A program made the position numbers and the translations under genes. A stretch of DNA of 64,000 nt, from the NCBI GenBank assembly GCA_000622025.1, contig KK211389.1, positions 1 through 64,000 of the forward strand. The letters are read 5' to 3'. Below are positions 1 to 9,514 of this stretch, piece by piece (position 1 is the first letter of the stretch; the number at the start of each line of letters is the position of its first letter). Below the pieces are notes generated by a model. The model ran no database searches, was not told the origin of the DNA, and was given only the letters and a program-made list of their open reading frames with translations. Source of the stretch: Lachnospiraceae bacterium AD3010 (GTDB taxonomy: Bacteria; Bacillota; Clostridia; Lachnospirales; Lachnospiraceae).

Positions 1-88
1 CAAGGTCTTCGCATTATGTGCTCGCACATATATGCGACAGACTTTGACGAGTGTCCATCAACGAGCAGCTTCGCTGCGAGTATGATGG

Positions 89-125
89 GTCCGGTGTCGC
101 TGCGTTAGCAGCAGCCGGACTTTTT
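89..125 (+). terminator. imperfect hairpin followed by five T
   Basis: GTCCGG at 89-94 pairs with CCGGAC at 115-120, and an inner GCTGC pairs with GCAGC. T121-T125 follows directly. The stem has an internal bulge, so strength is uncertain. Confidence 0.4.
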
Positions 126-236
126 CGTCTTGAAAGTTTCTCCCGGTCAAAATCTTCGCCGACTAATTTCTTAATCGCGTTTATTAACCGAATTTCTCTC
201 TGAAAATTATGATGTCCCGCCAGGAACATCATCTGC

Positions 237-283
237 GCACTCGTTTTCGCCGCAGGCGAATTAATTGCGAGTGCTCCTTTTTT
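237..283 (+). terminator. two-tier hairpin with T-run
   Basis: GCACTCG (237-243) pairs with CGAGTGC (268-274). An inner TTCGCC/GGCGAA stem lies at 246-260, and a TTTTTT run ends at 283. This fits a rho-independent terminator for rightward transcription from before the window. Confidence 0.5.
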
Positions 284-407
284 ATCTAGGAATTTTCAGG
301 GTTGCATTGCTGTTTGTTTGTCAAGGTGCTCCGCCTAAGACCCATCGGATCTTAAGGCTTTCGCGCATCTTTTGATGTGCTAAATGAAGCATATACTATG
401 CTTCAAA

Positions 408-496
408 CGGAGAAGGAGAGATTTGAACTCTCGCGCCGCTATTAACGACCTGCACCCTTTCCAGGGGTGTCCCTTCAGCCTCTTGGGTACTTCTCC
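408..496 (-). tRNA. tRNA-Ser (anticodon GGA)
   Basis: Read leftwards, GGAGAAG at 496-490 pairs with CTTCTCC at 415-409, with G as discriminator at 408. The anticodon loop is CTGGAAA, so the anticodon is GGA. The long variable arm is typical of serine tRNA and the total is 89 nt. CCA is not encoded. It lies about 54 nt downstream of the other tRNA-Ser and probably shares its transcript. Confidence 0.93.
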
Positions 497-550
497 AATC
501 TGCCTGAATAAAATGCGGTTCTCCCGATTTTCATCTGAAAAACAGATGAG

Positions 551-636
551 CGGAGAGGATGGGATTCGAACCCATGTGGCGTTGCCGCCAAACGGTTTTC
601 AAGACCGCCTCGTTATGACCACTTCGATACCTCTCC
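551..636 (-). tRNA. tRNA-Ser (anticodon TGA)
   Basis: Read leftwards, GGAGAGG at 636-630 pairs with CCTCTCC at 558-552, with G discriminator at 551. The anticodon loop CTTGAAA gives TGA. A long variable arm is present and the total is 86 nt. It is the first gene after the promoter at 701-729. Confidence 0.93.
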
Positions 637-667
637 AAAAGCCCATAACCGAGTGTTTATGGCAATA

Positions 668-698
668 TTAACGCGCCGCTTCTCAAGTGGCGCGTTAA
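668..698 (-). other. 14-bp stem at the start of the tRNA-Ser transcript
   Basis: Arms 668-681 and 685-698 pair over 14 bp with one G-T wobble and a 3-nt loop. The predicted transcription start of the tRNA operon (about 694) lies inside the right arm, so nearly all of this hairpin would form the 5' leader. No T-run follows, so a terminator is less likely. Confidence 0.5.
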
Positions 699-700
699 GT

Positions 701-729
701 ATAATAACAAAAGTACTTATCCCTGTCAA
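701..729 (-). promoter_or_regulatory. sigma-A-type promoter for the tRNA-Ser pair
   Basis: On the minus strand TTGACA (729-724) is followed by 17 nt and TATTAT (706-701). The -35 is perfect, the -10 matches 5 of 6 bases and the spacing is ideal. The rest of 637-862 shows no gene. Confidence 0.85.
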
Positions 730-862
730 CAACAAATTTCTGAAAAGGTTACAAGATATCAAAACATATACCGACTTTACATTTATAGTATCAAACGGAT
801 CGACCTCTATATGATCTTTTTCAGCAGGCTCTTCAGATGATCGTACAAAAGACAGGCCGGAA

Positions 863-1663
863 TTAAAATCCTCCGATCCTTTCCTTTGCAATTCTTTTAA
901 TATCCTCTAATTTGCTTTTCTCAAAGAATTCCGCTATTGATGCCTTCAGTTCCTCTCTTGTTAAGCTCTTTAACAGATATCCGTTGGGTTTTAACGAAAG
1001 GACCTTTGTAACGCTCTCCCTGTCTCCCTTTCCGGTAAGGAAGATAACCGGCGTTTTCTCAAGCTCCGAATCTGCCCTAATCATTTCCAGAACCTGAGGT
1101 CCGCTGGTAACAGGCATCTCATAGTCCAGAAGTATGAGATCCGGCTTGTTATTTGCAAGGTAGGTTATGGTCCTGGTACCGGAATTAACAACAGCAACCC
1201 TGTATTCATCCGACAGCCATTCCTTCATCATATTTAGAAATACAACATCATCATCCACCACCAGAATGGACTTCATAGCCTCATCTCCGGAGTGTTCTTC
1301 TATTAGTTCATCAAGATCTCCTATCAGGGTCTTTACATTCAAAGGTCTTTCATAAGTATTTTTTACCGCGTGTATGAGCACATTTTTCTTTAATGTATTC
1401 AGCTCGTCTTTGCTGCCTATACAGTAAAGATACTTCCATTCCTCTATGGTAATGTCTTTCAGATATGTCAGGAAATCACTTATTTCCTCCACATATTCTC
1501 CGAGATAAAACACTATTATCCTGTATTTTTCCTTTTCTTCATTCAGGGTACTGATCTTCGGCTCTATCCTTTTAAGAGCATATCCGCCGGATTTAAGATT
1601 ATCCATTATGGCGTTTATCATAAAAGATTCTCCCCGGCTGATAAAAAGCACTTCTTTTTTCAT
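863..1663 (-). CDS. response regulator with C-terminal receiver domain
   Basis: A 266-aa protein with an unassigned N-terminal half (about 1-125) and a receiver domain at about 131-250. The acidic pair DDD near residue 137 and phospho-acceptor Asp180 in LLDYEMP are visible, as are the TGK switch region and a conserved Lys near the end. No DNA-binding or enzymatic output follows the receiver, so it probably acts by protein contact or through its N-terminal region. The gene lies 18 nt downstream of the hybrid histidine kinase, so the two are very likely co-transcribed and form one phosphorelay. The kinase ends in an HPt domain, which suits a separate receiver as next step. Confidence 0.85.
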   Translation of the reverse strand: MKKEVLFISRGESFMINAIMDNLKSGGYALKRIEPKISTLNEEKEKYRIIVFYLGEYVEEISDFLTYLKDITIEEWKYLYCIGSKDELNTLKKNVLIHAVKNTYERPLNVKTLIGDLDELIEEHSGDEAMKSILVVDDDVVFLNMMKEWLSDEYRVAVVNSGTRTITYLANNKPDLILLDYEMPVTSGPQVLEMIRADSELEKTPVIFLTGKGDRESVTKVLSLKPNGYLLKSLTREELKASIAEFFEKSKLEDIKRIAKERIGGF

Positions 1664-1681
1664 GTTCTGTCTCCCTTTCTC

Positions 1682-4600
1682 TTAAGAATTATAAGCTCGT
1701 TCCTTTATAAGTCTTTCTACAGTGTCCCAGTCAAATTTCTCTGCAGCTTTACGGATCCCTTCAAAACAGGCCTTCTCGGTTCCGTCAGGAACAGCATAAC
1801 CGTCAAGACTTGAGATTATCATATTGCAGCTTTCAAAATCAGCAACCCCGATAAGCTCCAGTAAAGAGTTATAAGCATCACTTATTCCATCGCTGTCTAT
1901 TTCTTTCTTTTCTTCCGTCTCTTCCTTCACTTCAGACCGGTCTAAGGGAGAAAGAGCATCCCTGAGATTACGGTACATTATAAGAAGTTCCCCGGTATTC
2001 TCCAAAATATACCCTTCATCTACATTCCCTTCGTTACTTGCCGCTTCAAGCTTTTCAGCGGCGGCAGACAGTGCTTTTGCACCGATAAGTCTCGCGGAAC
2101 TCTTCAGGGCATGAACCTTGATATTATAGTTTTTCCAGTCCTTATTATCAAAGAATCCCCGAATATCCTCCTTATTATCCGGTATATTGTTGTAAAACAG
2201 CCTGATAGCCGTCATATAATCCCTGTTGGAACCGCAGTTTAAGACTCCGGCTTCTAAATCCAGCATATCACTGTCATTAAGCCATTCAGGCAGAGGTTCT
2301 TCGTCCTTTGTTTCAGGCTCTGTCTCCCGGGTAAGCGTTATCTTTTCATCCGGCAGATACCGAATGATCAGTTTTTCCAGCCTGGCACTGTCCACGGGTT
2401 TCGTCAGATAGTCATTAAAGCCGGCTCTTAAATACTCCTCCCTGGCTCCGCTCACCGCATTTGCGGTTAGAGCTATGACCGGCACATCAACGCACTTTGA
2501 GACGCTTTCATCCATTTCCCTAAGCTTTTCAAAGGTTTCCATTCCATCCATTTCCGGCATCCTGTGATCCAGAAAGATGATGTCATATCTCTTTTCCCTG
2601 ACCTTTTTCAGACACTCAGCTCCGCTTGTCGCGGTATCGATCCCAATACAGGTCTGTTTCAGAAGTCCCTTAATGACTTCAAGGTTCATCTCAGTATCGT
2701 CTACCACCAGTATAACGGCATCCGGAGCCCTGAATGATTCCCTGTAAACAGTCCTGTCCTCAAGAGAGCGCGCATATGTTTCCTCCATATTTCCGATCGG
2801 ATCCTTTGACCTGATGCCCTGACGCAGCTTAAAAGAGAACTCGGAGCCCTCTCCGTAAACACTCTTTACCTCAAGCGTGCTTCCCATCATATTAAGGAGA
2901 TTCTGGGTGATATTCATCCCAAGGCCCGTACCCTCTATCGTCCGGTTCCGTTTTTCCTCTATCCTTTCAAAAGCCACAAAAAGCTTATTAAGATCCTCTT
3001 CCCTGATACCTATTCCGGTATCCTTTACCGAAACAAAAAGATCTATTTCCTCATCTCCCGACCACTCATATCCAAAGTCCAGGGTAATACTGCCTTTCTC
3101 GGTATATTTAACGGCATTGGTCAGAATGTTGGTTATCACCTGCTTTATCCGTATCTCATCACCGTGAAGAAGATGGGGGGTCGTTTCATCCACATGGACA
3201 TTAAGCTTCAGCTTCTTATCAGCGGCTTTTATCCTTATAAGATTTATAAGGTCATTTATCACACTGGACAATTCATAGTCAACCGGTATTATCTCCAGCT
3301 TTCCGGCCTCTATCTTGGAAAAATCAAGGATATCATTTACAAGTCCGAGAAGGCTTTTTCCGGCATTCTGTATATCAGAAGCATATTTTCTGATCTCATC
3401 ATCCTCTGATTCCCTGAGGATCATTTCATCCATTCCGAGAACTGCATTTATCGGAGTCCTAAGTTCATGCGACATATTGGAAAGAAAGGCCGATTTCGCT
3501 ACATTGGCTTGTTTCTCCACCTCAAGATCCCGCCTGATCTCGTTCTCTTTTTTTAATCTCTCGATATAATCCCCGAAATCATCCACCATTTTTTCAAATG
3601 AGTGGTATAATCCCTCCAGCTCATCTCCGGTGCTGATCCCGAGTTTATGTATATTTTCCCCGCAGCGGATCCTATCCTCCTCAGAACCCACTGCATAAAG
3701 ATCCATGGAATAGGCGATGGCTTCCACCGGCTCGACCATTTTTCTCCTGACATAGCCAATTGCTGCAGCGATCAATGCGATCTCCACGTAAAATAGTCCC
3801 ATAACAAACTTGATAAAGAAGGCTATATTTTTAGCGATGCCTTTTCTGTTATCCCACTGGCCAAGCTGTGCCCCGCCTCCAAGCTTGTCGATCAGGTCAG
3901 AAGCCAGTATCTTATTTCCTTCTACGGTGATCTCGGTATCCGCATCAAAGTCGCCGTCAAAAGCCTCAGGATTAGCTGTATCCCTGATCTCATCAGGAGC
4001 CTTTGGCGCTTCCCCGGCGTTCGGCGGCATTCCAAATTCGGGCCGGTTTCTGTCCATATTTATTCTCATCATCTGCGGACTGAAATATAGAACATTAAAT
4101 AAGAAAATGGCCGTAACCGTCATAACTGTTGCTACAGAAATGATCACGATAGCGATCTTTGCACCGACAGAGCGCCTTCTGCTTTGGATGGTACGGGAAT
4201 CTACGCAGCACTTAAGTTCTTCATCCTTTATATACTCCCCTGCGTTTGGAAGGTACATAAGTATCCTGTCCGGCATCCTATTCATATAAAGGAAAAGACA
4301 GAATACCGAAAGGATTATCATGGGGACGGATCCTAAAAAGCTTAATTTGAAATGAATCTTGAGATCAAGTATTCCGTTACTCAGTTCTTCGATTTCGTAT
4401 CCCAAAACACTTAATGCAACGGAAATTACAGAGATCACGGAGACCATAAGGGCAGACCTTCTTACGGACCGCAAAAAACCCTTCCGTACAAAAAATACGG
4501 TTACAATGACAATAAGCTGATAGCCGCAGGCGAAATTAACCTCAAAGATACCGCCTCCCATTACAAATCCCATGACAAGGATCAGGAATACCGTAATAAT

Positions 4601-4765
4601 ACCCGGTATTACTCCGAGGATACCGGCCGCCAGTATCACTCCGGTTATTTCCGTATCAACCGGCAGATAGTAATTCAAAAACGAGAGAAACAGAGCGGCA
4701 AGAATACCCACCGTCTCCGAAGCCGCTCTCTTCTTTGTCATTTTTCTGTATTGGGAGATATCCAT
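1682..4765 (-). CDS. hybrid sensor histidine kinase (HisKA-HATPase-REC-HPt)
   Basis: A 1027-aa membrane phosphorelay kinase. Several hydrophobic segments fill residues 1-180. Another segment near 205-225 precedes an acidic, proline-rich external loop, then a membrane helix near 315-335 and a HAMP-like linker. HisKA holds SHELRTP with His433. The HATPase has DTGIGI and GTGLGM boxes. The receiver phospho-site is Asp733 in FLDHRMPEMDG, and the HPt histidine is His885 in HALKSSARL. The His-Asp-His chain would pass phosphate to a separate receiver, probably the protein encoded just downstream. The many-pass N terminus suggests a membrane-embedded or hydrophobic signal, but the ligand is unknown. 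Confidence 0.92.
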   Translation of the reverse strand: MDISQYRKMTKKRAASETVGILAALFLSFLNYYLPVDTEITGVILAAGILGVIPGIITVFLILVMGFVMGGGIFEVNFACGYQLIVIVTVFFVRKGFLRSVRRSALMVSVISVISVALSVLGYEIEELSNGILDLKIHFKLSFLGSVPMIILSVFCLFLYMNRMPDRILMYLPNAGEYIKDEELKCCVDSRTIQSRRRSVGAKIAIVIISVATVMTVTAIFLFNVLYFSPQMMRINMDRNRPEFGMPPNAGEAPKAPDEIRDTANPEAFDGDFDADTEITVEGNKILASDLIDKLGGGAQLGQWDNRKGIAKNIAFFIKFVMGLFYVEIALIAAAIGYVRRKMVEPVEAIAYSMDLYAVGSEEDRIRCGENIHKLGISTGDELEGLYHSFEKMVDDFGDYIERLKKENEIRRDLEVEKQANVAKSAFLSNMSHELRTPINAVLGMDEMILRESEDDEIRKYASDIQNAGKSLLGLVNDILDFSKIEAGKLEIIPVDYELSSVINDLINLIRIKAADKKLKLNVHVDETTPHLLHGDEIRIKQVITNILTNAVKYTEKGSITLDFGYEWSGDEEIDLFVSVKDTGIGIREEDLNKLFVAFERIEEKRNRTIEGTGLGMNITQNLLNMMGSTLEVKSVYGEGSEFSFKLRQGIRSKDPIGNMEETYARSLEDRTVYRESFRAPDAVILVVDDTEMNLEVIKGLLKQTCIGIDTATSGAECLKKVREKRYDIIFLDHRMPEMDGMETFEKLREMDESVSKCVDVPVIALTANAVSGAREEYLRAGFNDYLTKPVDSARLEKLIIRYLPDEKITLTRETEPETKDEEPLPEWLNDSDMLDLEAGVLNCGSNRDYMTAIRLFYNNIPDNKEDIRGFFDNKDWKNYNIKVHALKSSARLIGAKALSAAAEKLEAASNEGNVDEGYILENTGELLIMYRNLRDALSPLDRSEVKEETEEKKEIDSDGISDAYNSLLELIGVADFESCNMIISSLDGYAVPDGTEKACFEGIRKAAEKFDWDTVERLIKERAYNS

Positions 4766-5001
4766 ATTAACGCCTTTCTCCCTGATGATACAAATCCGGA
4801 AAATCTATACGATCATATTCAGGCACGGGTTTTCAGCCATTATAGCACTTTATCCCCCTGATGTCCCTTCCTCAATCTCCTTTTCCGCAGGATAAACAAA
4901 TCAAGGCGGAAGGGATATGGATCACAATATATAAACAGGGGATATCTCTCCGGCAAAAATATCAACATTATATTTTGCTTAAGATTTAGAACATTTTTTC
5001 T

Positions 5002-5030
5002 CTGACTAAAATGCTTATATGTGGTATTAT
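5002..5030 (+). promoter_or_regulatory. possible promoter of the GH5 gene
   Basis: CTGACT (5002-5007), 17 nt, TATTAT (5025-5030). The -35 matches 4 of 6 bases. It lies about 75 nt before the GH5 start. The remainder of the 342-nt gap 4766-5107 shows nothing else clear, though it must also hold the leftward promoter of the kinase. Confidence 0.45.
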
Positions 5031-5107
5031 TCCTAAGACGGATTTACTTAATCGTTTTACCCACGTTATTCACAATTTAAATCAACGCTCATAAGGAGAA
5101 GTTATTA

Positions 5108-6103
5108 ATGAATACGTTTAAAGGATTTAAGAAGGGCATCAATCTCGGAGGATGGATATCCCAGTTTGAAAAGTATGATGAGAAGCATTTTAATAGCTTC
5201 ATTACCGAAAAGGATATCGAATATATCAGCTCCTTAGGCTATGACCATGTGAGAGTTCCTGTAGACTATAATGTTCTGGAGGACGAGGATGGCAATGTGA
5301 AAAAGAACGGATTCGGGTATCTGCATCTCTGCCGGCAATGGTGTGAAAAAAACGGTCTTAATATGCTGATAGACCTTCACGAGTGCTACGGCTATTCCTT
5401 TGATCCATTGAAAAAAGATATGGACAGGAAGAAGTTCTTCTATGATAAGGCTCTGCAGGAGCGCTTCCTTGAGCTATGGAAGAGGATAGCCTCCGATTTT
5501 GCCTCTTACCCTGACAGTGTTGCCTTTGAACCCTTAAATGAGGTTGTGCTTAAAGAGGTTGCAGACGCCTGGAATATGCTTCTTGCCAGATATATTGAAG
5601 TGATAAGGAGTATTTCTCCGAGAAGCTATATCGTTGCAGGGGGAGTCTGCTACAATAATGTATTAAGTGTGCCCCTGCTTGATATCCCATATGATGACAG
5701 AACAGTTTACAATTTCCACTGCTATGAGCCTATGATCTTTACCCATCAGGGTGCGTACTGGATGGAGGGGATGCCTTCAGATTTCCGAATAGGCTATCCA
5801 AAGACACTTGAGGAATACAGAAAAGTGGTCAGGGAACTCCCCGTTGATCTTGGCGGCGCCATATTTATTGATGGGATCAGGGAGATCGGTCCGGATTTCT
5901 TTGAAGACATATTCACTCCGGCTCTTGAAAAATCAAAAAAAGACGGTGTAACCCTGTACTGTGGAGAATTCGGTGTTATAGATCTTGCAGACAGAGAAGA
6001 CAGCAAAAGGTGGCTTAAAGACATAGAGGAAGCCTTTGCAAGGCATGACATCGGTCACGCGCAGTGGAACTATAAGGAAAAGGACTTCGGGATACTTCCC
6101 TAA
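5108..6103 (+). CDS. glycoside hydrolase family 5 enzyme
   Basis: A 331-aa single-domain retaining glycosidase of the GH5 (cellulase/exo-glucanase) type. The N terminus has the family's GINLGGW motif, followed by DHVRVPVDY. The acid/base is probably Glu145 in FEPLNEV and the nucleophile Glu287 in YCGEFGV. HCYEP lies between them. No signal peptide or carbohydrate-binding module is visible, so it probably acts inside the cell on imported oligosaccharides such as beta-glucans or mannans. AAGGAGAA lies 7 nt before the ATG. It is the only rightward gene in the first 27 kb and its stop overlaps the stop of ispD. Confidence 0.88.
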   Translation: MNTFKGFKKGINLGGWISQFEKYDEKHFNSFITEKDIEYISSLGYDHVRVPVDYNVLEDEDGNVKKNGFGYLHLCRQWCEKNGLNMLIDLHECYGYSFDPLKKDMDRKKFFYDKALQERFLELWKRIASDFASYPDSVAFEPLNEVVLKEVADAWNMLLARYIEVIRSISPRSYIVAGGVCYNNVLSVPLLDIPYDDRTVYNFHCYEPMIFTHQGAYWMEGMPSDFRIGYPKTLEEYRKVVRELPVDLGGAIFIDGIREIGPDFFEDIFTPALEKSKKDGVTLYCGEFGVIDLADREDSKRWLKDIEEAFARHDIGHAQWNYKEKDFGILP

Positions 6104-6807
6104 GCCCCGGCTCTCAAAACAGCCTCAGCTATCACCAGATCTTCGGGTCTGGTGATCTTTATATTGCAGTAAATATCCTCTACAAGAAAGGAATCAACAT
6201 CCTCAAACATCTTTATCACCATGGTGTCATCCGTGATATTAACCCCGGCTTCCTTAAGGCGTTCTCTTCCGTTATGGAGCTTTTCGTATGCGGATCTCGC
6301 CAGACCGTATTCAAATACCTGTGGTGTTTCCATAAGCCATACCCTGTCACGATCAGGTGTTGAGGCTATGAAACGGTTACCGTCCTCGATCTTTACGGTA
6401 TCCTTCGCAGGGCAGGCTGCCACCACAGCCCTGTACTTCTCGACATAATGCTGGCACCTGTCAAGTATGTACTGGGAAACAAGGGGTCTTGCACTGTCGT
6501 GGATATATACGTAATCACAGCCATTCGAAGCCATCAGGCCGTTATAAACCGAATCAAAGCGTTCCCTGCCGCCGGCAACTATCCTGTTGACCTTGTTCAG
6601 TCCGTATTTTATAACTATCTCTTTTCTGCAGTAATCCTCATCCCCCTCACTGCAAACAAGGATCACATTATCTATGAATGACTCTTCAAAAGCCTTCAGA
6701 GAATAATAGATCATAGGCTTTCCGCAAAGCTCCATATACTGCTTTGGCTTGCTTCCACCCATTCTGAGGCCTCTTCCACCGGCCAGCACTATTGCATCAG
6801 TCTTCAT
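6100..6807 (-). CDS. ispD: 2-C-methyl-D-erythritol 4-phosphate cytidylyltransferase
   Basis: This 235-aa protein has the nucleotidyltransferase signature LAGGRGLRMGGSKPKQY at the N terminus. HDSARPLV and a TDD motif in the C-terminal half are typical of IspD. The enzyme joins CTP and methylerythritol 4-phosphate in the MEP isoprenoid pathway. The related TarI (ribitol-phosphate cytidylyltransferase) is an alternative, but no TarJ or teichoic gene is nearby. It lies 19 nt after tsaD and is the last gene of the tsaE-tsaB operon. Confidence 0.85.
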   Translation of the reverse strand: MKTDAIVLAGGRGLRMGGSKPKQYMELCGKPMIYYSLKAFEESFIDNVILVCSEGDEDYCRKEIVIKYGLNKVNRIVAGGRERFDSVYNGLMASNGCDYVYIHDSARPLVSQYILDRCQHYVEKYRAVVAACPAKDTVKIEDGNRFIASTPDRDRVWLMETPQVFEYGLARSAYEKLHNGRERLKEAGVNITDDTMVIKMFEDVDSFLVEDIYCNIKITRPEDLVIAEAVLRAGA

Positions 6808-6826
6808 ATTACCTCCCGGATAGATC

Positions 6827-7843
6827 TTATCTTAAACAAAGCTCCAGATCAGCTACACCATTTAGATTAAGATCACTAAACTCTCCTTTAATATACTTAA
6901 AATATCCTGCAGAGGCGATCATAGCCCCATTATCGGTACAAAGTACCGGAGAAGGCTTAAAAAAACCGACACCGCGCCGGACGCACTCCTTCTCAAGCTC
7001 CGACCTGAAAAGAGAATTGGAAGCGACCCCGCCGGCTATGGCAAAGCTCTTATCTCCAAAGCTGTCAAGCGCTTTGGCGGCATTTGCCGAAAGTACATCC
7101 ACGACCGCCTTCTGGAAGGATGCGGCAATATCAGGTACCGATATCCTTTCTCCCTTCATCTCACAGGAATTCAGATAATTTAACACCGCACTTTTAAGGC
7201 CGCTGAAGGAAAAATCATATTCACCGCTTCCGTGTCCTCTTGGAAAGACCACAGCATCCGGATCTCCCTCTTTTGCTGCCCTGTCAATCTTCGGTCCCCC
7301 GGGGTATCCGAGACCGATGACCCTTGCTATCTTGTCAAAAGCCTCTCCCGCCGCATCATCCATGGTCCTTCCGATAAGCTCATATTCACCGTAATCTTTA
7401 ACTCTGACAAGATGTGTATGTCCTCCGGAAACAATGAGGCAGAGGAAAGCCGGCCGAAGATCCTTATTTTCGATATATACAGCGCAGATATGCCCTTCAA
7501 TATGATTTACCCCGATAAGAGGAAGGGACCTGGCATAGGCATAGGCTTTGGCAAAGGAAACCCCGGTAAGTAGCGGCCCAATAAGTCCCGGACCATAAGT
7601 AACAGCCACTGCATCAAGCTCAGACGGGGATACCCCTGCATCCTTAAGAGCCTGTGATACGACCTGGTTTATCCTTTCAATATGCTTTCTTGATGCGATC
7701 TCCGGAACGACCCCTCCGTAAAGAGTATGGATATCGATCTGGGATGAGATGACATTTGAAAGCATATCTCTTCCGTTTTTTACAACTGCTGCCGCAGTTT
7801 CATCACAGGAGCTCTCTATCCCGAGTATAAGTACATCCTTCAT
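6827..7843 (-). CDS. tsaD: tRNA threonylcarbamoyladenosine synthase, TsaD subunit
   Basis: 338 aa, of the Kae1/TsaD/Qri7 family. It opens with [15 protein letters not shown] and has the metal-binding HIEGH motif, SGGHTHLV and DNGAMIA, all typical. TsaD transfers the threonylcarbamoyl group to A37 of ANN-reading tRNAs, working with TsaB and TsaE, both encoded just upstream. The start overlaps the previous stop by 4 nt (ATGA), indicating translational coupling. Length is normal. Confidence 0.96.
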   Translation of the reverse strand: MKDVLILGIESSCDETAAAVVKNGRDMLSNVISSQIDIHTLYGGVVPEIASRKHIERINQVVSQALKDAGVSPSELDAVAVTYGPGLIGPLLTGVSFAKAYAYARSLPLIGVNHIEGHICAVYIENKDLRPAFLCLIVSGGHTHLVRVKDYGEYELIGRTMDDAAGEAFDKIARVIGLGYPGGPKIDRAAKEGDPDAVVFPRGHGSGEYDFSFSGLKSAVLNYLNSCEMKGERISVPDIAASFQKAVVDVLSANAAKALDSFGDKSFAIAGGVASNSLFRSELEKECVRRGVGFFKPSPVLCTDNGAMIASAGYFKYIKGEFSDLNLNGVADLELCLR

Positions 7844-8610
7844 TGATCCACACCCGGAACCTTTATCTCAACTGTGGGTATCTCCACCGTTGGCTTCTCG
7901 ATCTTAACCTCCGGAGTCTCTGCTCCGGATCCTTCTGTTCCATAAACCTCATTCTTTCCCTCAGATCCGGAAGATCCGGCAGCGGGAGTATCATTTACAT
8001 CAGTCCCGTCCTTTTCAGGCGGCACACTCTCCGCCTGAGCCTGTTCTACAGAAGTACTCTGCCATCCCAGTATCTTCCACCGCCCGTCCCCATCACGTCT
8101 AAGAAGGAAGTGCTCAGGGTCGCTGTATGAAACCGAGCCCTTCTGCATAGTGTAGGTACAGTAAAGTGAAGCAACCTCTCCTATATCCAGCCTGGAATAG
8201 ATCACCTCGGAGGAAGGCGATACTGTAAAGCTTACTATCCTTCTATTGTCATTAATAAATCCGGCTATAGTGCTTTTTAAGCTTGCCAGATACTGCTCGT
8301 CCGTCTGCTGCGCCTTCAGCTCATCATCAAACAGTTCCCTTGACTGCTTCGCGATCTCTTCGATCTCCGCATCGCTGTTTGCAGGATCATACATACACTG
8401 GCTAAGCTCCGCATAATACCTGACCACAGCCTTCGGCGTCTGGGGATAATTAATGGAGAGATCACGCTGTATCGTCGCCTCTGTAGCAGAAAGCTTCGTC
8501 ATACCGTCATCTCTTTTACCGTTTGCAACAAAATAAAAAACCGCGAGAAAGACCACGAGAACGGCAAACATTATTAAAATGAACCTTCCTCTGGCGCTAT
8601 TCTTCATCAC
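7840..8610 (-). CDS. membrane-anchored protein of unknown function
   Basis: 256 aa. A short basic N terminus is followed by one hydrophobic helix (about 10-28), so it is probably a signal-anchored extracytoplasmic protein. The globular part (about 40-190) looks like an NTF2/SnoaL-type fold (YYAELSQCM, then WKILGW) but I cannot name a family with certainty. A low-complexity tail rich in Pro, Glu, Ser and Gly ends with VEIP/VEIKVP repeats, like a wall-spanning linker. It sits between rnz and tsaD and overlaps both by a few nucleotides. The start is GTG at 8610 or ATG at 8607. Confidence 0.7.
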   Translation of the reverse strand: MMKNSARGRFILIMFAVLVVFLAVFYFVANGKRDDGMTKLSATEATIQRDLSINYPQTPKAVVRYYAELSQCMYDPANSDAEIEEIAKQSRELFDDELKAQQTDEQYLASLKSTIAGFINDNRRIVSFTVSPSSEVIYSRLDIGEVASLYCTYTMQKGSVSYSDPEHFLLRRDGDGRWKILGWQSTSVEQAQAESVPPEKDGTDVNDTPAAGSSGSEGKNEVYGTEGSGAETPEVKIEKPTVEIPTVEIKVPGVDQ

Positions 8611-9514
8611 TCTTAAACTTAAGCTCCGTCATCATCCCGTCCCTTCCCGCATAACTCTCCGGAAAGATCTTCTTCGCATTTCCTATAAATTCCTTTGGAT
8701 TGATAAGAGACGGCGAATAATGCGTAAGCCAGAGCTTACTTACGGCCGCATCCCGGGCCAGGGTTGCGGCCTCGGAAAAGGTCATATGCTTATGCTCCTT
8801 CGCTTTCTCCTTTTTATCATCTTCGCCGTACATCCCTTCACATATGAAAAGATCTGAACCGGCGGCATATTTCACAATATTCTCGCAGGGTCTGGTATCT
8901 GTGGCATATGTGACCTTTAGCCCCTTACGCGCTTCCCCCATTACCATATCGGGTGAAAAGGATCTCCCGTCCGGAAGACTCACATTTTCGCCATTCTGAA
9001 GCACCTTCCATAGCTGAACCGGAATATCCAGTTCCTTTGCCCTCTCCGGATTAAACTTACCCTTTCTGTCGATCTCAAAGGAATATCCGTAGCAGTTGAT
9101 ATTATGCCTCACCTTAAACGCCTTCACCCTTACTCCTTCATAGGTAAAGGATGAATTGTCCTGAAATTCCAAAAGCTTTATCTCAAAGGGAAGCTCAGGT
9201 GCCACAATAAGAAGAGCGCTCACCACCTTCGTAAGCCCCCTTGGTCCGGCGATCAAAAGGGGCTCTGTCCGTTCGGCATTCCCCATGGTGAGGAGAAACC
9301 CGGGAAGACCGCTTACATGATCGGCATGAAAATGGGTGAAAAGCATAAGCCCGACGCCCTTTGGGCTCCAGCCTGTTCTTTTCAGCGCCACCTGGGTACC
9401 TTCCCCGCAGTCTGTCAGTATACTGTTTCCGTTATATCGAATCATCAGGGCCGAGAGATAACGCTTTGGAAGCGGCATCATCCCTCCCGAACCCAGAAGG
9501 CAGACATCAAGCAT
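8597..9514 (-). CDS. rnz: ribonuclease Z
   Basis: This 305-aa metallo-beta-lactamase-fold nuclease carries the HxHxDH zinc motif as THFHADHVSGL near residues 60-70. It also has later metal ligands in YATDTRP and LTHYSP. RNase Z cuts tRNA precursors at the 3' end, which matters here because the local tRNAs lack encoded CCA. AAAGGA precedes the ATG. The gene overlaps rimI by 8 nt and the downstream membrane-protein gene by 14 nt. Length is normal. Confidence 0.93.
   Translation of the reverse strand: MLDVCLLGSGGMMPLPKRYLSALMIRYNGNSILTDCGEGTQVALKRTGWSPKGVGLMLFTHFHADHVSGLPGFLLTMGNAERTEPLLIAGPRGLTKVVSALLIVAPELPFEIKLLEFQDNSSFTYEGVRVKAFKVRHNINCYGYSFEIDRKGKFNPERAKELDIPVQLWKVLQNGENVSLPDGRSFSPDMVMGEARKGLKVTYATDTRPCENIVKYAAGSDLFICEGMYGEDDKKEKAKEHKHMTFSEAATLARDAAVSKLWLTHYSPSLINPKEFIGNAKKIFPESYAGRDGMMTELKFKSDEE

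Larger units (their letters stand above)
1..407. other. gene-free stretch with two terminator-like hairpins
   Basis: I recognise no gene here. A leftward 72-codon frame at 14-232 has no recognisable motif and no ribosome site. Two rightward terminator-like structures are listed separately. The stretch is rich in small palindromes, for example around 64-77 and 361-380. It may hold the 3' end of a transcript that begins before the window. Confidence 0.5.

Noticed and set aside
613-891. Leftward 92-codon frame after the response regulator
   Set aside because: It runs through the tRNA promoter and hairpin and has no ribosome site.
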